A stretch of DNA of 13,029 nt, from contig MFMI01000024.1 in the NCBI GenBank assembly GCA_001783465.1, forward strand, positions 14,878 to 27,906, given 5' to 3'. Below the pieces are notes generated by a model that saw only the letters and a program-made list of their open reading frames with translations, ran no database searches and was not told the DNA's origin. Of this stretch, positions 12,963 through 13,029 are shown piece after piece. Position numbers and translations under genes: made by a program. The stretch comes from Candidatus Kaiserbacteria bacterium RIFCSPLOWO2_02_FULL_54_13 (GTDB lineage Bacteria; Patescibacteriota; Minisyncoccia; Phycocordibacterales; Phycocordibacteraceae). Position 1 is the stretch's first letter, and the number at the start of each line of letters is the position of its first letter.

Positions 12963-13029
12963 ATGGCAATTTTTGGCACCAAAAAGAAAGAAAATAAAAA
13001 AGCCCCTGCTTCGCCAAGGCTTCGCAGGG
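12963..13029 (+). CDS. rplW: 50S ribosomal protein L23, 5' part only
   Basis: The ATG at 12963 begins MAIFGTKKKENKKAPASPRLRR and runs off the window. Assignment to L23 rests mainly on position (rplC-rplD-rplW is the universal order) and on the 10-nt spacing. The visible part is a lysine-rich extension preceding the L23 core, which is not yet reached. A palindrome-like GC repeat begins at 13004. It has no Shine-Dalgarno sequence, as for its neighbours. Confidence 0.75.
   Translation, partial: MAIFGTKKKENKKAPASPRLRR
13004..13029. repeat. palindromic repeat inside the rplW extension, at the window edge
   Basis: CCCTGC (13004-13009) and GCAGGG (13024-13029) flank a core with GCC-AA-GGC. The 3-nt blocks between arm and core are not complementary. 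It may continue beyond the window. Confidence 0.6.

Overview
The window reads as a chromosomal segment of a Candidate Phyla Radiation bacterium (Patescibacteria, most like the Parcubacteria group). Four things suggest this. A long TrbL/VirB6-like membrane protein with the RD-N motif typical of that group lies beside the ribosomal genes. There is a stand-alone protein with a winged helix and a PaaX-C/Cas2-like domain. Most ribosomal and factor genes start without a Shine-Dalgarno sequence. Short GC-rich palindromes, including the one that translates as LPAGRQA, sit inside coding sequence. TGA, TAA and TAG all act as stops, so the standard bacterial code applies. Assignment below this level is not possible from the sequence alone.

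Layout. Positions 1-2579 hold the 3' part of a TrbL/VirB6-like gene and a proline-rich hypothetical gene, apparently one transcript. Positions 2600-3657 hold rpsL and rpsG, separated by a dispersed palindromic repeat. Positions 3658-4835 are an accessory island: a PaaX/Cas2-like gene between two 38-bp palindromes, a second diverged copy of the last 19 codons of rpsG, a minus-strand terminator and a minus-strand hypothetical gene. fusA is at 4944-7091. Positions 7092-9266 form a second island: a secreted lysine-rich peptide, a zinc-knuckle mini-protein on the minus strand, an MntA/HepT toxin-antitoxin pair, a small minus-strand membrane protein and a second copy of the dispersed repeat. tuf and rpsJ follow (9267-10960), then a third small insertion with a minus-strand membrane protein and a hairpin between direct repeats. 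The S10-type cluster rplC, rplD and the start of rplW runs to the window end.

How it fits together. The backbone order rpsL-rpsG-fusA-tuf-rpsJ-rplC-rplD-rplW is the ancestral bacterial str/S10 order. All eight genes are on the plus strand, but it is broken at several gene boundaries by short accessory modules, many of them on the minus strand. As a result the translation genes have their own local promoters and leaders.

Three start types coexist. Most translation genes lack an SD; rpsL, fusA and rplC (and one minus-strand gene) carry a short hairpin ending 12-15 nt before ATG. paaX-like, mntA and the zinc-knuckle gene look leaderless, with a -10 box 5-8 nt before the start. Three accessory genes use a clear SD.

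The most notable item is the PaaX/Cas2-like unit at the 3' end of rpsG, with palindromic ends and a duplicated, diverged gene tail. It looks like a small element that arrived with, or recombined through, an rpsG 3' end.
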